In this document: positions 17,523 through 26,658 of the stretch, in pieces
Numbering within the stretch: the first letter of the stretch is position 1
Layout: each line of letters starts with the position of its first letter
From: Paenibacillus sp. AN1007
GTDB taxonomy: Bacteria > Bacillota > Bacilli > Paenibacillales > Paenibacillaceae
Direction of reading: 5' to 3'
NCBI RefSeq assembly: GCF_040702995.1
Contig: NZ_CP159992.1
Location: 1,637,501-1,701,500, forward strand
DNA length: 64,000 nucleotides
Program-made: the position numbers and the translations under genes
The notes under the pieces: generated by a model
What the model saw: the letters and a program-made list of their open reading frames with translations, nothing else
What the model was told of the DNA's origin: nothing
The model's database searches: none

Positions 17523-18062
17523 GTGGCTAAAATACTGGATCGGCTTCTGTTGTTTATATACAGCATAAGCGTAGGCGCAATATCGGCAGCGGTTATCTTA
17601 CTGATTAGCGGCGTGCTGCCATACGAATTGAATTACCAGCAGGAACAAAACGTTATTGTGGCTTCCATTGTCGCAGCAGCGGTTTTGTTTGTCCTGAGTT
17701 TACGTTTTTTCTACATCTCGATTCGGCGTGAGCGCGGTTCGCTGCCGTCTGTGGATCAGCGTACCGAGTTTGGAGATGTACAGATATCAATGGAGACGAT
17801 TGAAAATCTCTGTATGAAAGCCACTTCCCGCTTTCGCGGAGTACGTGATGTCAAAGCACGCATTCGCGTGGTTGAGTCAGGACTGGAGATCAAGATTCGT
17901 GCTGTTGTGGATGGGGAGACTCCTATTCCGGCGCTGACGACGGATCTTCAGAAGGCGATACATGATCATGTGCAGGAGATTACGGGAATTCCGGTTTCTT
18001 TTGTAACTGTGTATATCGCTAATGTGACCCAGGCGCCTAACTACAAGAGCCGCGTGGAATGA
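17523..18062 (+). CDS. amaP: Alkaline shock response membrane anchor protein AmaP
   Basis: 179 residues. Two membrane helices (about 4-30 and 45-68, ending FFYISIRRERG) are followed by a soluble Asp23-like domain (TEFGDVQISMETIENLCMKATSRFRGVRDVKARIRV and ITGIPVSFVTVYIANV). AmaP anchors Asp23 to the membrane in Staphylococcus, and the neighbouring Asp23 and DUF2273 genes fit this. GTG at 17523 is preferred: AAGGGAGG ends eleven bases before it, but only two bases before the alternative GTG at 17514. Confidence 0.88.
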   Translation: MAKILDRLLLFIYSISVGAISAAVILLISGVLPYELNYQQEQNVIVASIVAAAVLFVLSLRFFYISIRRERGSLPSVDQRTEFGDVQISMETIENLCMKATSRFRGVRDVKARIRVVESGLEIKIRAVVDGETPIPALTTDLQKAIHDHVQEITGIPVSFVTVYIANVTQAPNYKSRVE

Positions 18063-18076
18063 GGTGAGTTTCACTG

Positions 18077-18310
18077 ATGTTGTGGAAAGAGATTTGGGAT
18101 AACTATAAGGGACGGATTCTCGGCATTGCCTTTGGTATCCTATTAGGGTTTCTTTATGTATGGATCGGTTTTTGGGATATGTTGTTCTTTGCACTCTTGG
18201 TGTTCATCGGTTATACGTTTGGCAGACGAAGCGATGCGAAGCTGGGCTCGTTTATTCCCTGGGGGGAGTTGCGGCAGTGGCTTGGGGATCGCTGGCGTCC
18301 GTTCAAATAA
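18077..18310 (+). CDS. DUF2273 small membrane protein
   Basis: 77 residues of DUF2273, with two close membrane helices (about 14-31 and 33-48; GRILGIAFGILLGFLYVWIGFWDMLFFALLVFIGYTFGRR) and a hydrophilic Trp-rich tail. DUF2273 proteins are found beside asp23 and amaP in many Firmicutes. Spacing of 14 bases from amaP with GAGGTGAG indicates co-transcription. Function within the Asp23 complex is unknown. Confidence 0.85.
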   Translation: MLWKEIWDNYKGRILGIAFGILLGFLYVWIGFWDMLFFALLVFIGYTFGRRSDAKLGSFIPWGELRQWLGDRWRPFK

Positions 18311-18319
18311 ACCTATCAG

Positions 18320-18403
18320 AACCCTGCAATATGTTTCTTCCGAAAATAGAACTGTAGTTTGAGCTGCCCGATTTTCGGAGGAAACGTTTTGCAGGTTTTT
18401 TTG
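18320..18403 (+). terminator. Long two-part terminator after the Asp23 module
   Basis: The outer stem GAACCCTGCAA pairs with TTTGCAGGTT with one bulge. The inner stem GTTTCtTCCGAAAAT pairs with ATTTTCGGAgGAAAC. Seven T follow. It cleanly ends the module before nusB. Confidence 0.88.
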
Positions 18404-18524
18404 TGAAAAGAGATCGCAATATCAGAGAGGTCCCATGGGTATCCTGAATAGGTAACGAAGTGGTTCCTCGAATTTAAAATAAGCATGATGACGCTCGAGA
18501 AATGAGCGCTGCAGGAGGCAGGAC

Positions 18525-18977
18525 ATGAAAAGACGTTTGGCAAGGGAAATTGCAGTACAAAGTCTGTATCAGATGGAAATGAACGAAGTAGGTGCAGCTG
18601 AAGCGGTTAATATGCTGATCAATGAAGCGGCTGAGGAAAATGAGACCGATGTGGTTATCCGCGACGCCGATGTGATGCGCAGCTACGTTACCGAATTGGT
18701 GCATGGAGCATGGAGCCACAAAGAAGCGATTGACGGATTGCTTGTAGATTATTTAAAAGGCTGGCAGCTGAGTCGTTTATCACGTGTAGATCGTCAAATT
18801 TTACGTTTGTCTACGTATGAAATGGTATTCCGTGATGACGTTCCGGCTAAAGTTTCTGTCAATGAAGCGATTGAACTGTCGAAGTATTTCGGTACAGATG
18901 AATCAGGCAAGTTCGTCAACGGTGTTCTTGGCCGCATGATTCAGGAAGTAGACAGCATCAAGCAAAAATTGTCCTAA
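18525..18977 (+). CDS. nusB: Transcription antitermination factor NusB
   Basis: 150 residues with the all-helical NusB fold. The N-terminus is MKRRLAREIAVQSLYQMEMNE; the core has WQLSRLSRVDRQILRLSTYEMVFRDDVPAKVSVNEAIELSKYFGTDESGKFVNGVLGRM, nearly identical to the family signature. It binds boxA RNA with NusE (S10) in rRNA antitermination. Ribosome binding site GCAGGAGGCAGG. It heads the nusB-folD-xseA-xseB-ispA run. Confidence 0.97.
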   Translation: MKRRLAREIAVQSLYQMEMNEVGAAEAVNMLINEAAEENETDVVIRDADVMRSYVTELVHGAWSHKEAIDGLLVDYLKGWQLSRLSRVDRQILRLSTYEMVFRDDVPAKVSVNEAIELSKYFGTDESGKFVNGVLGRMIQEVDSIKQKLS

Positions 18978-19074
18978 GGAACAAGTTTGAATGACACGAT
19001 AGGCAGCTTATCATGTGAGGTTACATCCAGATCGTTTTATCTAATATATGTTCATATAAGGGAGAGAGAGTCCA

Positions 19075-19932
19075 ATGACAGCATCTATTATTAACGGTAA
19101 AGAAGTATCCCAAGAGCTCCGCGCAAGCATGACCGCAGAAGTAAAACAGCTTGGCGAACAGGGCGTAACACCTGGTCTGGCTGTTGTGCTCGTCGGCGAG
19201 GACCCGGCTTCTCAAGTTTATGTGCGTAATAAGGAAAAAGCATGTCATGACCTCGGTTTCTATTCCGAAGTGCATCGTTTGGATGCGGATACGTCTCAGG
19301 CTGATCTGCTTACTTTGGTGGACAAGCTGAACAATCAAAAATCCATTCATGGTATTCTGGTGCAGCTTCCGCTCCCAAGTCACATTGAAGAGAAAGCGGT
19401 CATTGATGCGATTGCTGTTGAGAAAGATGTGGATGGATTTCATCCTGTTAATGTAGGAAACCTTGTAATTGGAGATGACAGCCTGCTGCCTTGTACTCCT
19501 GCGGGTGTCATTGAATTGATCAAACGCACGGGGCTGGAGATGTCCGGTAAACATGCGGTAGTTATCGGTCGCAGTAACATTGTGGGCAAACCGGTATCCC
19601 TGCTGCTTCAGCGTGAAAATGCAACGGTGACCATGTGCCATTCTCGTACAGCTAATATGAAAGAAATTACGCGTCAGGCAGATATTCTAGTTGTGGCAAT
19701 CGGGCGTGCCAACTTTGTGGATGCTTCATACGTAAAACCGGGTGCGGTTGTCATTGATGTCGGGATGAATCGTCTGGATAACGGTAAACTCGCAGGTGAT
19801 GTGGATTTTGAAAGTGTAAAAGAGGTCTCCGGACCAATTACACCTGTTCCCGGCGGCGTAGGCCCGATGACGATTACCATGCTGATGCAGAACACTCTGA
19901 TCGCGGCTAAGCGCGCTCACGGATTGGCCTAG
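19075..19932 (+). CDS. folD: Methylenetetrahydrofolate dehydrogenase/cyclohydrolase
   Basis: 285 residues, the standard length. The bifunctional enzyme interconverts 5,10-methylene- and 10-formyl-tetrahydrofolate with NADP. Motifs are [18 protein letters not shown] (catalytic Tyr and Lys), [37 protein letters not shown], the dinucleotide site [17 protein letters not shown] and the end [18 protein letters not shown]. Ribosome binding site AAGGGAGAGAG. Confidence 0.98.
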   Translation: MTASIINGKEVSQELRASMTAEVKQLGEQGVTPGLAVVLVGEDPASQVYVRNKEKACHDLGFYSEVHRLDADTSQADLLTLVDKLNNQKSIHGILVQLPLPSHIEEKAVIDAIAVEKDVDGFHPVNVGNLVIGDDSLLPCTPAGVIELIKRTGLEMSGKHAVVIGRSNIVGKPVSLLLQRENATVTMCHSRTANMKEITRQADILVVAIGRANFVDASYVKPGAVVIDVGMNRLDNGKLAGDVDFESVKEVSGPITPVPGGVGPMTITMLMQNTLIAAKRAHGLA

Positions 19933-19942
19933 GGTTTTGTCT

Positions 19943-21307
19943 GTGGCAGATCAGAAAATATACTCTATTAAAGACCTGAATCGATATATCCGAATGAAGC
20001 TGGAATCGGATCAGGTTCTGTCGGACGTCTGGCTGCGCGGAGAGATTTCCAATTTCACGCATCACTCCAGCGGACACATGTATTTTACGTTAAAGGATAA
20101 AGACAGCCGAATCAAATCCATCATGTTTGCATCCCATAATCAGCGTTTGCCCTTTGTACCGAAAGAGGGTGCGAGGGTTATCGCGCGTGGGAATGTGTCG
20201 GTGTATGAGCGGGACGGGCAGTATCAATTTTATGCGACACATATGCAGCCAGATGGGATAGGCAGTCTGTATCTCGCTTATGAACAGCTGAAAAAGAAAC
20301 TGGAGGACGAAGGGGTGTTTTCCCCAGCGCGTAAGAGACCTATTCCGCGATATCCACATACGATCGGTGTTGTCACTTCTCCTACCGGAGCTGCCGTTCG
20401 TGACATTATGATTACGCTGCAGCGGAGGTATCCGTCGGCCAGAGTTGTGTTATATCCGGTACTTGTTCAGGGGAAAGGGGCAGCTCCCTCCATTGTGAAA
20501 GCGATAGGGAACCTGAACGCTATGGGTGAAGCAGATGTAATGATTGTAGGCCGGGGCGGCGGGTCATTGGAAGAGCTTTGGGCCTTTAATGAAGAGATCG
20601 TAGCCCGTGCAATTGCGGCTTCGACCATTCCGGTGATCTCTGCGGTCGGACATGAAACAGATTTTACCATTGCAGACTTTGCTGCGGATTTACGTGCTGC
20701 CACGCCGACGGCGGCTGCGGAACTTGCTGTACCGAATCGTGCTGAATTATTGGAACAGATCGGGCAAAGACAGCGTCAGCTGCAGAACAGCCTGCGGCAG
20801 CGTGCAGTCTATCATCGTGAACGGCTGGCTCGTCTGCAGCGCTCTCCAGTCCTTGTGCATCCACGCAGAACGCTGATGCAGCATACAGAGCGCCTGGATA
20901 TGCTCCAGCAGCGCCTGCAGCGAAGTGTGGATACGCGGATGAAATGGACGGGGGAAAAGCAGGAAAGGCTCCGTGCCGCCCTGCAGCGCTTTAACCCTCG
21001 TGACCAGGTGAATACCGCTCACCGGGACAATGCAGCAGCTCGCAGACAGCTTGAACTCGCAATCCGTTCGATTACACGCAGCAAGCAGCAGCAGTGGAAG
21101 TCACTTGTGCGGCACCTTGATGCGCTTAGTCCGCTAAAGGTGATGTCTCGTGGTTATAGTCTTGTGTATGACGAGCAGGAGCAGCGTTTGATCAAATCGT
21201 TAAAAGATGTGCAGCCAGGAGATTCAGTCAAGATCAAATTAGCGGACGGACAGCTCGACTGTCAGGTCTGGGGAATGAAGGAGGATAACAACATCCATGG
21301 CGAATGA
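19943..21307 (+). CDS. xseA: Exodeoxyribonuclease VII large subunit
   Basis: 454 residues. An N-terminal OB domain (VWLRGEISNFTHHSSGHMYFTLKDKDSRIKSIMF) is followed by the catalytic domain with GVVTSPTGAAVRDI, VGRGGGSLEELWAFNEEIVARAI, PVISAVGHETDFTIADFAADLRAATPTAAAELA, then a coiled-coil arm (about 270-380). It degrades single-stranded DNA with XseB. GTG at 19943 is chosen with TAGGG eight bases upstream; TTG at 19937 would be too close. It overlaps xseB by 11 bases. Confidence 0.97.
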   Translation: MADQKIYSIKDLNRYIRMKLESDQVLSDVWLRGEISNFTHHSSGHMYFTLKDKDSRIKSIMFASHNQRLPFVPKEGARVIARGNVSVYERDGQYQFYATHMQPDGIGSLYLAYEQLKKKLEDEGVFSPARKRPIPRYPHTIGVVTSPTGAAVRDIMITLQRRYPSARVVLYPVLVQGKGAAPSIVKAIGNLNAMGEADVMIVGRGGGSLEELWAFNEEIVARAIAASTIPVISAVGHETDFTIADFAADLRAATPTAAAELAVPNRAELLEQIGQRQRQLQNSLRQRAVYHRERLARLQRSPVLVHPRRTLMQHTERLDMLQQRLQRSVDTRMKWTGEKQERLRAALQRFNPRDQVNTAHRDNAAARRQLELAIRSITRSKQQQWKSLVRHLDALSPLKVMSRGYSLVYDEQEQRLIKSLKDVQPGDSVKIKLADGQLDCQVWGMKEDNNIHGE

Positions 21308-21554
21308 ACCGGAACTGAATTTTGAAGAGGCAATGGCGGCATTGGAAGACATCGTAGGACAGCTTGAGCATGGAGATGTACCTCTGGAGCAGGCGATTGA
21401 TTTGTTTCAGCGCGGCATGAAGCTCTCCCAGTTATGCGGCCTGAAGCTGGAACAAGTGGAACGCAAGATCGAGATGATCGTAGAAGAAGATGGAGAGCTT
21501 CGCAAGAAGCCTTTTGGCACGGCAGAGGAAGAGAGCGGTGAGATTCATGAGTAA
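21297..21554 (+). CDS. xseB: Exodeoxyribonuclease VII small subunit
   Basis: 85 residues. The signature NFEEAMAALEDIVGQLEHGDVPLEQAIDLFQRGMKLSQLCGLKLEQVERKIEMI covers nearly the whole family helical hairpin. Several copies bind each XseA. Its ribosome binding site GAAGGAGG lies inside the end of xseA, and its stop overlaps the ATG of ispA, indicating coupled translation. Confidence 0.96.
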   Translation: MANEPELNFEEAMAALEDIVGQLEHGDVPLEQAIDLFQRGMKLSQLCGLKLEQVERKIEMIVEEDGELRKKPFGTAEEESGEIHE

Positions 21555-22452
21555 CCGTCCTTCGTTCGAAGCCTATCTTCAGGAGATTACAGGTGAAATT
21601 ACTGAAGCGTTGAAGCACATTCTGCCAGAGCACTGGGATGTGCCTCGTTCACTGACGGAAGCGATGCAGTATTCTTTAATGGCCGGAGGCAAGCGCCTTC
21701 GTCCGCTTCTGGTCGTTGCTGCGGCGGAAGCCTTCGGTGCGGAGCGTAAAGCTGCGATGCCGGCAGCCTGCGCCGTGGAGATGGTTCATACATACTCCTT
21801 GATCCACGACGACCTGCCTGCTATGGATAATGATGATTATCGCAGGGGAAAATTAACGAATCACAAAGTTTATGGTGAAGCGACAGCCATCCTTGCGGGT
21901 GATGCGCTGCTGACCCATGCTTTTTACAGCATCGTGCAAGCGGGACGTCAAAACGGAATACGCGCTGAAGCGCTGTTAGCTATTGTTGAAGATTTGGCTG
22001 AGCTTGCGGGAGCAAGAGGCATGGTAGGTGGTCAGGTTGCCGATATGGAAGGCGAGCAGGGCATGACCGATTTATCTCAGCTCCAATACATTCATCTGCA
22101 TAAAACAGGTGATTTGATTGTCTTCTCCCTGCTTGCAGGGGCACGTATCGGCGGAGCGTCAGAAGGACAGCTGGAGGCGCTTCGGGTATTTGGGCGTGAT
22201 CTGGGACTGGCGTTCCAGATTCAGGATGATATCTTGGACCTGACGGGCGACGAGCAGAAGATGGGCAAAAAAACGCAAAGTGATGTGAATCAGCAGAAGG
22301 TAACTTACCCTTACTTTATCGGCATGGAAGCTTCGGCTGCCGAGGTGAAGACACTCACGCAATCCGCTAAAGATGCGCTTGAACGAGCACAACTGCCAGA
22401 TGCTTCCCGGTTATTGGAGATTGCAGATTACCTGATGAGTCGTGATCATTAA
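21547..22452 (+). CDS. ispA: Farnesyl diphosphate synthase (polyprenyl synthetase)
   Basis: 301 residues. It condenses DMAPP/GPP with IPP to farnesyl diphosphate. The first Asp-rich motif is DDLPAMDNDD (about 88-97), the second is QIQDDILD (about 224-231), and GGKRLRPLL marks the IPP site. The two residues before the first Asp-rich motif, and the short chain-length region, are typical of short-chain synthases. ATG 21547 overlaps the xseB stop; a frame extension upstream lies within xseB. dxs follows, linking precursor supply and prenyl chain formation. Confidence 0.95.
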   Translation: MSNRPSFEAYLQEITGEITEALKHILPEHWDVPRSLTEAMQYSLMAGGKRLRPLLVVAAAEAFGAERKAAMPAACAVEMVHTYSLIHDDLPAMDNDDYRRGKLTNHKVYGEATAILAGDALLTHAFYSIVQAGRQNGIRAEALLAIVEDLAELAGARGMVGGQVADMEGEQGMTDLSQLQYIHLHKTGDLIVFSLLAGARIGGASEGQLEALRVFGRDLGLAFQIQDDILDLTGDEQKMGKKTQSDVNQQKVTYPYFIGMEASAAEVKTLTQSAKDALERAQLPDASRLLEIADYLMSRDH

Positions 22453-22637
22453 CATCTACCGGGTGATTCAAAGTGAAACTGACAGTGTAATGAATGTAAT
22501 GGCCTTCTGATGCCCATTAACAAAGACTTATGCAATAATTCAGGAATACATAATACAGAGTCGTTGGAATATATACTTGAAGCGAATCATTCGTAATCAG
22601 GTTCGGCAGGCTGTAAATTATGATTCTTGTTGATTTA

Positions 22638-22646
22638 TGGTATAAT
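22638..22646 (+). promoter_or_regulatory. Extended -10 promoter before dxs
   Basis: TGGTATAAT is a perfect extended -10 element, 84 bases upstream of the dxs GTG. No good -35 is present. The rest of the 277-base gap is AT-rich with no other clear signal. Confidence 0.55.
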
Positions 22647-22729
22647 GGTTCAATGTTATTCCATCAATTACGCATACTAAATGATAAATGTTCAATAAAC
22701 AAACATTCTAGGAAAGCGGGGAGATTCTC

Positions 22730-24637
22730 GTGCTGCTTCCACAAATTAAACAACCCAGTGATCTAAAGGTGATGTCCCAGGATGATCTTGTCCTTTTGTC
22801 GGCAGAAATCCGGCAGTTTCTCATTGAGAAGCTGTCCGTTACGGGCGGACATCTTGCACCAAACTTAGGAGTGGTTGAGCTCACGGTGGCCCTGCACTAC
22901 TGCTACAATAGTCCAACAGATAAAATGATTTTTGATGTAGGGCATCAGGCATATGTGCATAAAGTTTTGACAGGGCGCATGGATCGTTTTGATACGCTGC
23001 GTCAACAGAACGGATTATGCGGATTTGTCAAACGGAACGAAAGTGAACATGACGTATGGGAAGCCGGACACAGCAGCACTTCATTGTCAGCTGCCATGGG
23101 AATGGCTCTGGCTCGTGACCTTAAAGGGGAAGAGAACCAAGTCATTGCCATTATTGGTGATGGAGCACTTACAGGTGGTATGGCATTTGAGGCACTTAAC
23201 CATATCGGTCATGAGCAGCGCAAACTGATGGTTATTTTGAATGACAATGAAATGTCCATCGCTCCCAATGTGGGAGCCATGCACAAATATTTGAGTAAAA
23301 TTCGTTCAGATCGTCATTATCTGAAAGCAAAAGATGATGTAGAAGGGATTCTCAAAAAAATTCCGGCTATTGGCGACCGTCTGGCGAAGTCGGCGAGCTG
23401 GATTAAGGACAGCGTCAAATATATGATGGTTCCAGGAGTGCTTTTTGAAGAACTGGGCTTCACGTACTTGGGTCCTATTGATGGGCATGATATACCACAG
23501 CTGATTGAAGCGTTCAAACAGGCTGACAATGTAGATGGACCTGTAATGGTTCACGTGCTTACAACGAAGGGCAAAGGTTACCAACCTGCTGAAGCCGATT
23601 CCCATAAGTGGCATGGCATTTCACCCTATAAAATTGAATCAGGTCAGGTGCTGAAAGCCGTCGGAAAACCGATGTACACGGAAGTGTTTGGTCAGACACT
23701 CATTGAACTCGCCAAAGAGGACCAGCGCATCGTTGCTGTAACACCTGCGATGCCTACGGGCTCGGGGCTTATTCCCTTCAGCAAGGAGTTTCCGGACCGT
23801 ATGATTGATGTAGGTATTGCTGAACAGCATGCAGCCACCATGTGTGCCGCGCTGGCAATGGAGGGGCTGAAACCTGTCTACGCTGTATACTCCACGTTTA
23901 TGCAGCGTGCATATGACCAAATCGTTCATGACATCTGTCGTCATAATGCAAATGTGATATTTGCAATCGATCGTGCAGGGTTCGTTGGCCCCGACGGAGA
24001 GACTCATCAAGGGGTATACGATGTCGCGTTTATGCGTCACATTCCGAATATTGTACTGATGATGCCAAAAGATGAGAATGAACTGCGTCATATGATGAAA
24101 ACGGCGCTTGATTATAACGAAGGGCCTATTGCCTACCGTTACCCGCGTAACAATGTGGTTGGTGTGCCTTTGGATGATGTACTGGTCCCTATTCCGATCG
24201 GCTCTTGGGAACAACTGCGACCAGCAGAGGGTTATGCCATTATTGCCTCAGGGTCAATGGTGCAGTTGGCTGAGGAAGCTGCAGATACGGTGAAACGAGA
24301 AGGAATGAATGCTGGTGTAATCAATGCGCGTTTCCTCAAACCGCTGGATGAACAAATGCTGCGTGACCTGGCAGTTCGGGGCACGAAGCTGATTGTGCTG
24401 GAGGAGACATCCCAAGCAGGCAGTATGGGAAGTGCGGTATTGGAATTTTATGCTGAACAGGGAATGCATGATGTTCAAGTGCATCTGATGGGCATTCCGG
24501 ATCGCTTTATCGAGCATGGCAGCATCAAGGAACAGCGTGAGGAAGTTGGACTTACGGTGGAGAATGTATGTGCTGAACTGCGCAAAATGGCCGTTCAATC
24601 TTCATACGGAATGTCCAAAACACGTTTCCCTTCCTAA
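22730..24637 (+). CDS. dxs: 1-deoxy-D-xylulose-5-phosphate synthase
   Basis: 635 residues, GTG start behind GCGGGGAG. It is the thiamine-diphosphate enzyme that joins pyruvate and glyceraldehyde-3-phosphate, the first step of the MEP isoprenoid pathway. Visible parts are [13 protein letters not shown], the TPP-binding [18 protein letters not shown] with [12 protein letters not shown], the transketolase middle domain [45 protein letters not shown] and the C-terminal domain. Full length. Pairing with ispA upstream is conserved in Firmicutes. Confidence 0.98.
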   Translation: MLLPQIKQPSDLKVMSQDDLVLLSAEIRQFLIEKLSVTGGHLAPNLGVVELTVALHYCYNSPTDKMIFDVGHQAYVHKVLTGRMDRFDTLRQQNGLCGFVKRNESEHDVWEAGHSSTSLSAAMGMALARDLKGEENQVIAIIGDGALTGGMAFEALNHIGHEQRKLMVILNDNEMSIAPNVGAMHKYLSKIRSDRHYLKAKDDVEGILKKIPAIGDRLAKSASWIKDSVKYMMVPGVLFEELGFTYLGPIDGHDIPQLIEAFKQADNVDGPVMVHVLTTKGKGYQPAEADSHKWHGISPYKIESGQVLKAVGKPMYTEVFGQTLIELAKEDQRIVAVTPAMPTGSGLIPFSKEFPDRMIDVGIAEQHAATMCAALAMEGLKPVYAVYSTFMQRAYDQIVHDICRHNANVIFAIDRAGFVGPDGETHQGVYDVAFMRHIPNIVLMMPKDENELRHMMKTALDYNEGPIAYRYPRNNVVGVPLDDVLVPIPIGSWEQLRPAEGYAIIASGSMVQLAEEAADTVKREGMNAGVINARFLKPLDEQMLRDLAVRGTKLIVLEETSQAGSMGSAVLEFYAEQGMHDVQVHLMGIPDRFIEHGSIKEQREEVGLTVENVCAELRKMAVQSSYGMSKTRFPS

Positions 24638-24681
24638 TAGAGGAATCAACGTAATGAATTATCAGCGGATAGGAGAAAGAC

Positions 24682-25527
24682 ATGTCACTCCCGAAAGAAC
24701 GAATTGATGTGCTGCTGGTGGAACAGGGCTACTACGAGAGCCGTGAGAAGGCAAAGGCCGCAATCATGGCTGGACTGGTGTATGCCAACAATGAGCCTAT
24801 TGAAAAAGCAGGCATGAAAATTCCCAGGGACGCCGAACTGAAAGTGAAAGGTTCGGTTCATCCTTATGTAGGCCGAGGCGGACTAAAGCTCGAAAAAGCG
24901 ATTCGTCACTTCGGACTCGATATGAATAAACTTGTCATGCTGGATATAGGATCATCCACTGGCGGTTTTACAGACTGTGCTCTACAGCATGGTGCATCCC
25001 ACGTGTACGCCATTGACGTCGGATATAACCAGTTGGACTGGTCATTGCGTAATGATGAGCGGGTCACCGTTATGGAACGCACAAATTTCCGATACGTCAC
25101 ACCTGAGGATCTGAGCGGTCCTGTGCCTAACTTTGCGAGTATTGACGTCTCCTTTATTTCGCTGCGAATTATTCTACCGCCGCTGTTAGCTCTGCTGCAG
25201 CAGCCTGCAGATATTGTGGCTTTAATCAAACCGCAATTCGAAGCTGGTCGGGATAAAGTGGGTAAATCAGGCGTCGTCCGTGATCCAAAGGTGCACAAGG
25301 ATGTGCTGCAGATGATGCTTCACTTCGGGTGTCAGCTTGGTTTGAACCTGAAAGGTTTGACATTCTCACCGATTACAGGTGGAGAGGGTAACATTGAATT
25401 TCTTGCACACTGGCGTCTGGAAGCACCAGAGGCCGCACAACCAGAGCAGGACAAGTCTTCACTTGATGCACTTGCAGAGCAGGTGGCGAAGGAAGCTTCA
25501 CATACGTTTACCGGAAACTCATCATAG
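24682..25527 (+). CDS. tlyA: TlyA family S4-domain/FtsJ-like methyltransferase
   Basis: 281 residues. An N-terminal S4 RNA-binding domain (RIDVLLVEQGYYESREKAKAAIMAGLVYANN) is followed by an FtsJ/RrmJ-type methyltransferase domain with the SAM motif MLDIGSSTGGFTDCALQHGASHVYAIDVGYNQL, the Asp of IDVSFISLRIILP and the Lys-containing LIKPQFEAGRDKVGKSGVVRDP. TlyA proteins 2-prime-O-methylate rRNA in actinobacteria; the Firmicute members (YqxC) are less studied. Position before argR and recN is the conserved one. Confidence 0.94.
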   Translation: MSLPKERIDVLLVEQGYYESREKAKAAIMAGLVYANNEPIEKAGMKIPRDAELKVKGSVHPYVGRGGLKLEKAIRHFGLDMNKLVMLDIGSSTGGFTDCALQHGASHVYAIDVGYNQLDWSLRNDERVTVMERTNFRYVTPEDLSGPVPNFASIDVSFISLRIILPPLLALLQQPADIVALIKPQFEAGRDKVGKSGVVRDPKVHKDVLQMMLHFGCQLGLNLKGLTFSPITGGEGNIEFLAHWRLEAPEAAQPEQDKSSLDALAEQVAKEASHTFTGNSS

Positions 25528-25615
25528 GATGGGTTTCTTTTCGCTTGAAAGATGATGTTTTGGGATAAAGGAAAACGGTTGTTCGATCTCGAATATGTCA
25601 TCGAGGTGAGCAGTG

Positions 25616-26101
25616 ATGAATGGTCAATATGACACCATTGTAATTGGTGTATTTGCTGTCTGTTTGATCGTATGGTTGTTTATCGGACTGCGAAACTGGT
25701 TGAATCGCCCCATCCCCGTAAGTCTGGCAGAACTGCAGCTCAATGAGAATATACAAGATTCGCCTGCCTTGATTTTACTTGAAGCGAATGGATATGACGT
25801 GATCGGTGGTAAAATGAAAGTACCTCTTGCCTTTGAGGCGAATGAGTCCGTATTATACAGCAGGTTATTTATTGATTATGTTGCGGAGCGTGAGGAAGCC
25901 AGATATTTAGTCAAAACATCGCGTCGCAGACAGCCGCTCGAACTGAGTGGACCTGCCGTGAGAGATCGTCTGCTCCCTTACCTTTTATTGTATCCAGGAT
26001 GTGAAGGGCTGCTGTATGTAGACATTGAACATTCCGATATTATTGTAATCAGACTCATGGATTATCAGGAAGAAGTGTATGATGGAGAGGATCTGGACTA
26101 A
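25616..26101 (+). CDS. Conserved hypothetical single-pass membrane protein
   Basis: 161 residues, not recognised as a named family. One N-terminal membrane helix (DTIVIGVFAVCLIVWLFIGLRNWL) is followed by a soluble domain. That domain begins LAELQLNENIQDSPALILLEANGYDVIGGKMKVPL and ends in an acidic tail (EEVYDGEDLD). The soluble part with YSRLFIDYVAEREEARYLVKTSR looks like a small mixed alpha/beta domain. It lies between tlyA and argR in the same direction. ATG 25616 follows GAGGTGAG; a GTG just before gives one more residue. Confidence 0.7.
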   Translation: MNGQYDTIVIGVFAVCLIVWLFIGLRNWLNRPIPVSLAELQLNENIQDSPALILLEANGYDVIGGKMKVPLAFEANESVLYSRLFIDYVAEREEARYLVKTSRRRQPLELSGPAVRDRLLPYLLLYPGCEGLLYVDIEHSDIIVIRLMDYQEEVYDGEDLD

Positions 26102-26185
26102 TATATAGTAAGCATGAGACAGGTGTGGGACAGCATTGCGGTGAAAATCCCGCTTAATTGCAATAACATTTTATTGGAGGCATGT

Positions 26186-26635
26186 ATGAAAGGACAACGA
26201 CATATTAAGATTCGTGAAATTATAAGCCAAAACGAAATTGAAACTCAGGATGATCTGGTGGAAGCGCTGCGTCAATCGGGTTTTCAGGTGACACAGGCCA
26301 CGGTATCTCGTGATATTAAAGAGCTCCTGTTAATCAAGATTCCGATGGATGATGGGCGATATAAATATTCGCTGCCGACAGACCAGCGCTACAATCCGAT
26401 TCAAAAACTCAAGCGTGCCTTGGTGGACAATTTTCTGCACATTGATCATACAAACAATCTCGTGGTTATGAAATGTTTGCCGGGAACAGCAAACTCCATT
26501 GCAGCACTGCTTGATAATATTGAATGGACCGAAGTGATGGGTACGATCTGTGGGGATGATACCATCCTTATTATCTGCCGCACAGAAGATAACAGCGTTA
26601 CTGTCATCGAGCGGATCATGGGATACATTGCTTAA
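26186..26635 (+). CDS. argR: Arginine repressor ArgR/AhrC
   Basis: 149 residues, equal to B. subtilis AhrC. The N-terminal winged helix ([47 protein letters not shown]) carries the SRDI recognition motif. The C-terminal hexamerisation and arginine-binding domain has the [11 protein letters not shown] motif and the [14 protein letters not shown] stretch. It represses arginine synthesis and activates catabolism. ATG 26186 follows TTGGAGG by five bases; an upstream ATG adds 24 residues without family support. Confidence 0.97.
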   Translation: MKGQRHIKIREIISQNEIETQDDLVEALRQSGFQVTQATVSRDIKELLLIKIPMDDGRYKYSLPTDQRYNPIQKLKRALVDNFLHIDHTNNLVVMKCLPGTANSIAALLDNIEWTEVMGTICGDDTILIICRTEDNSVTVIERIMGYIA

Positions 26636-26658
26636 ATCAGCCGGAGGTGTTTTTGCAG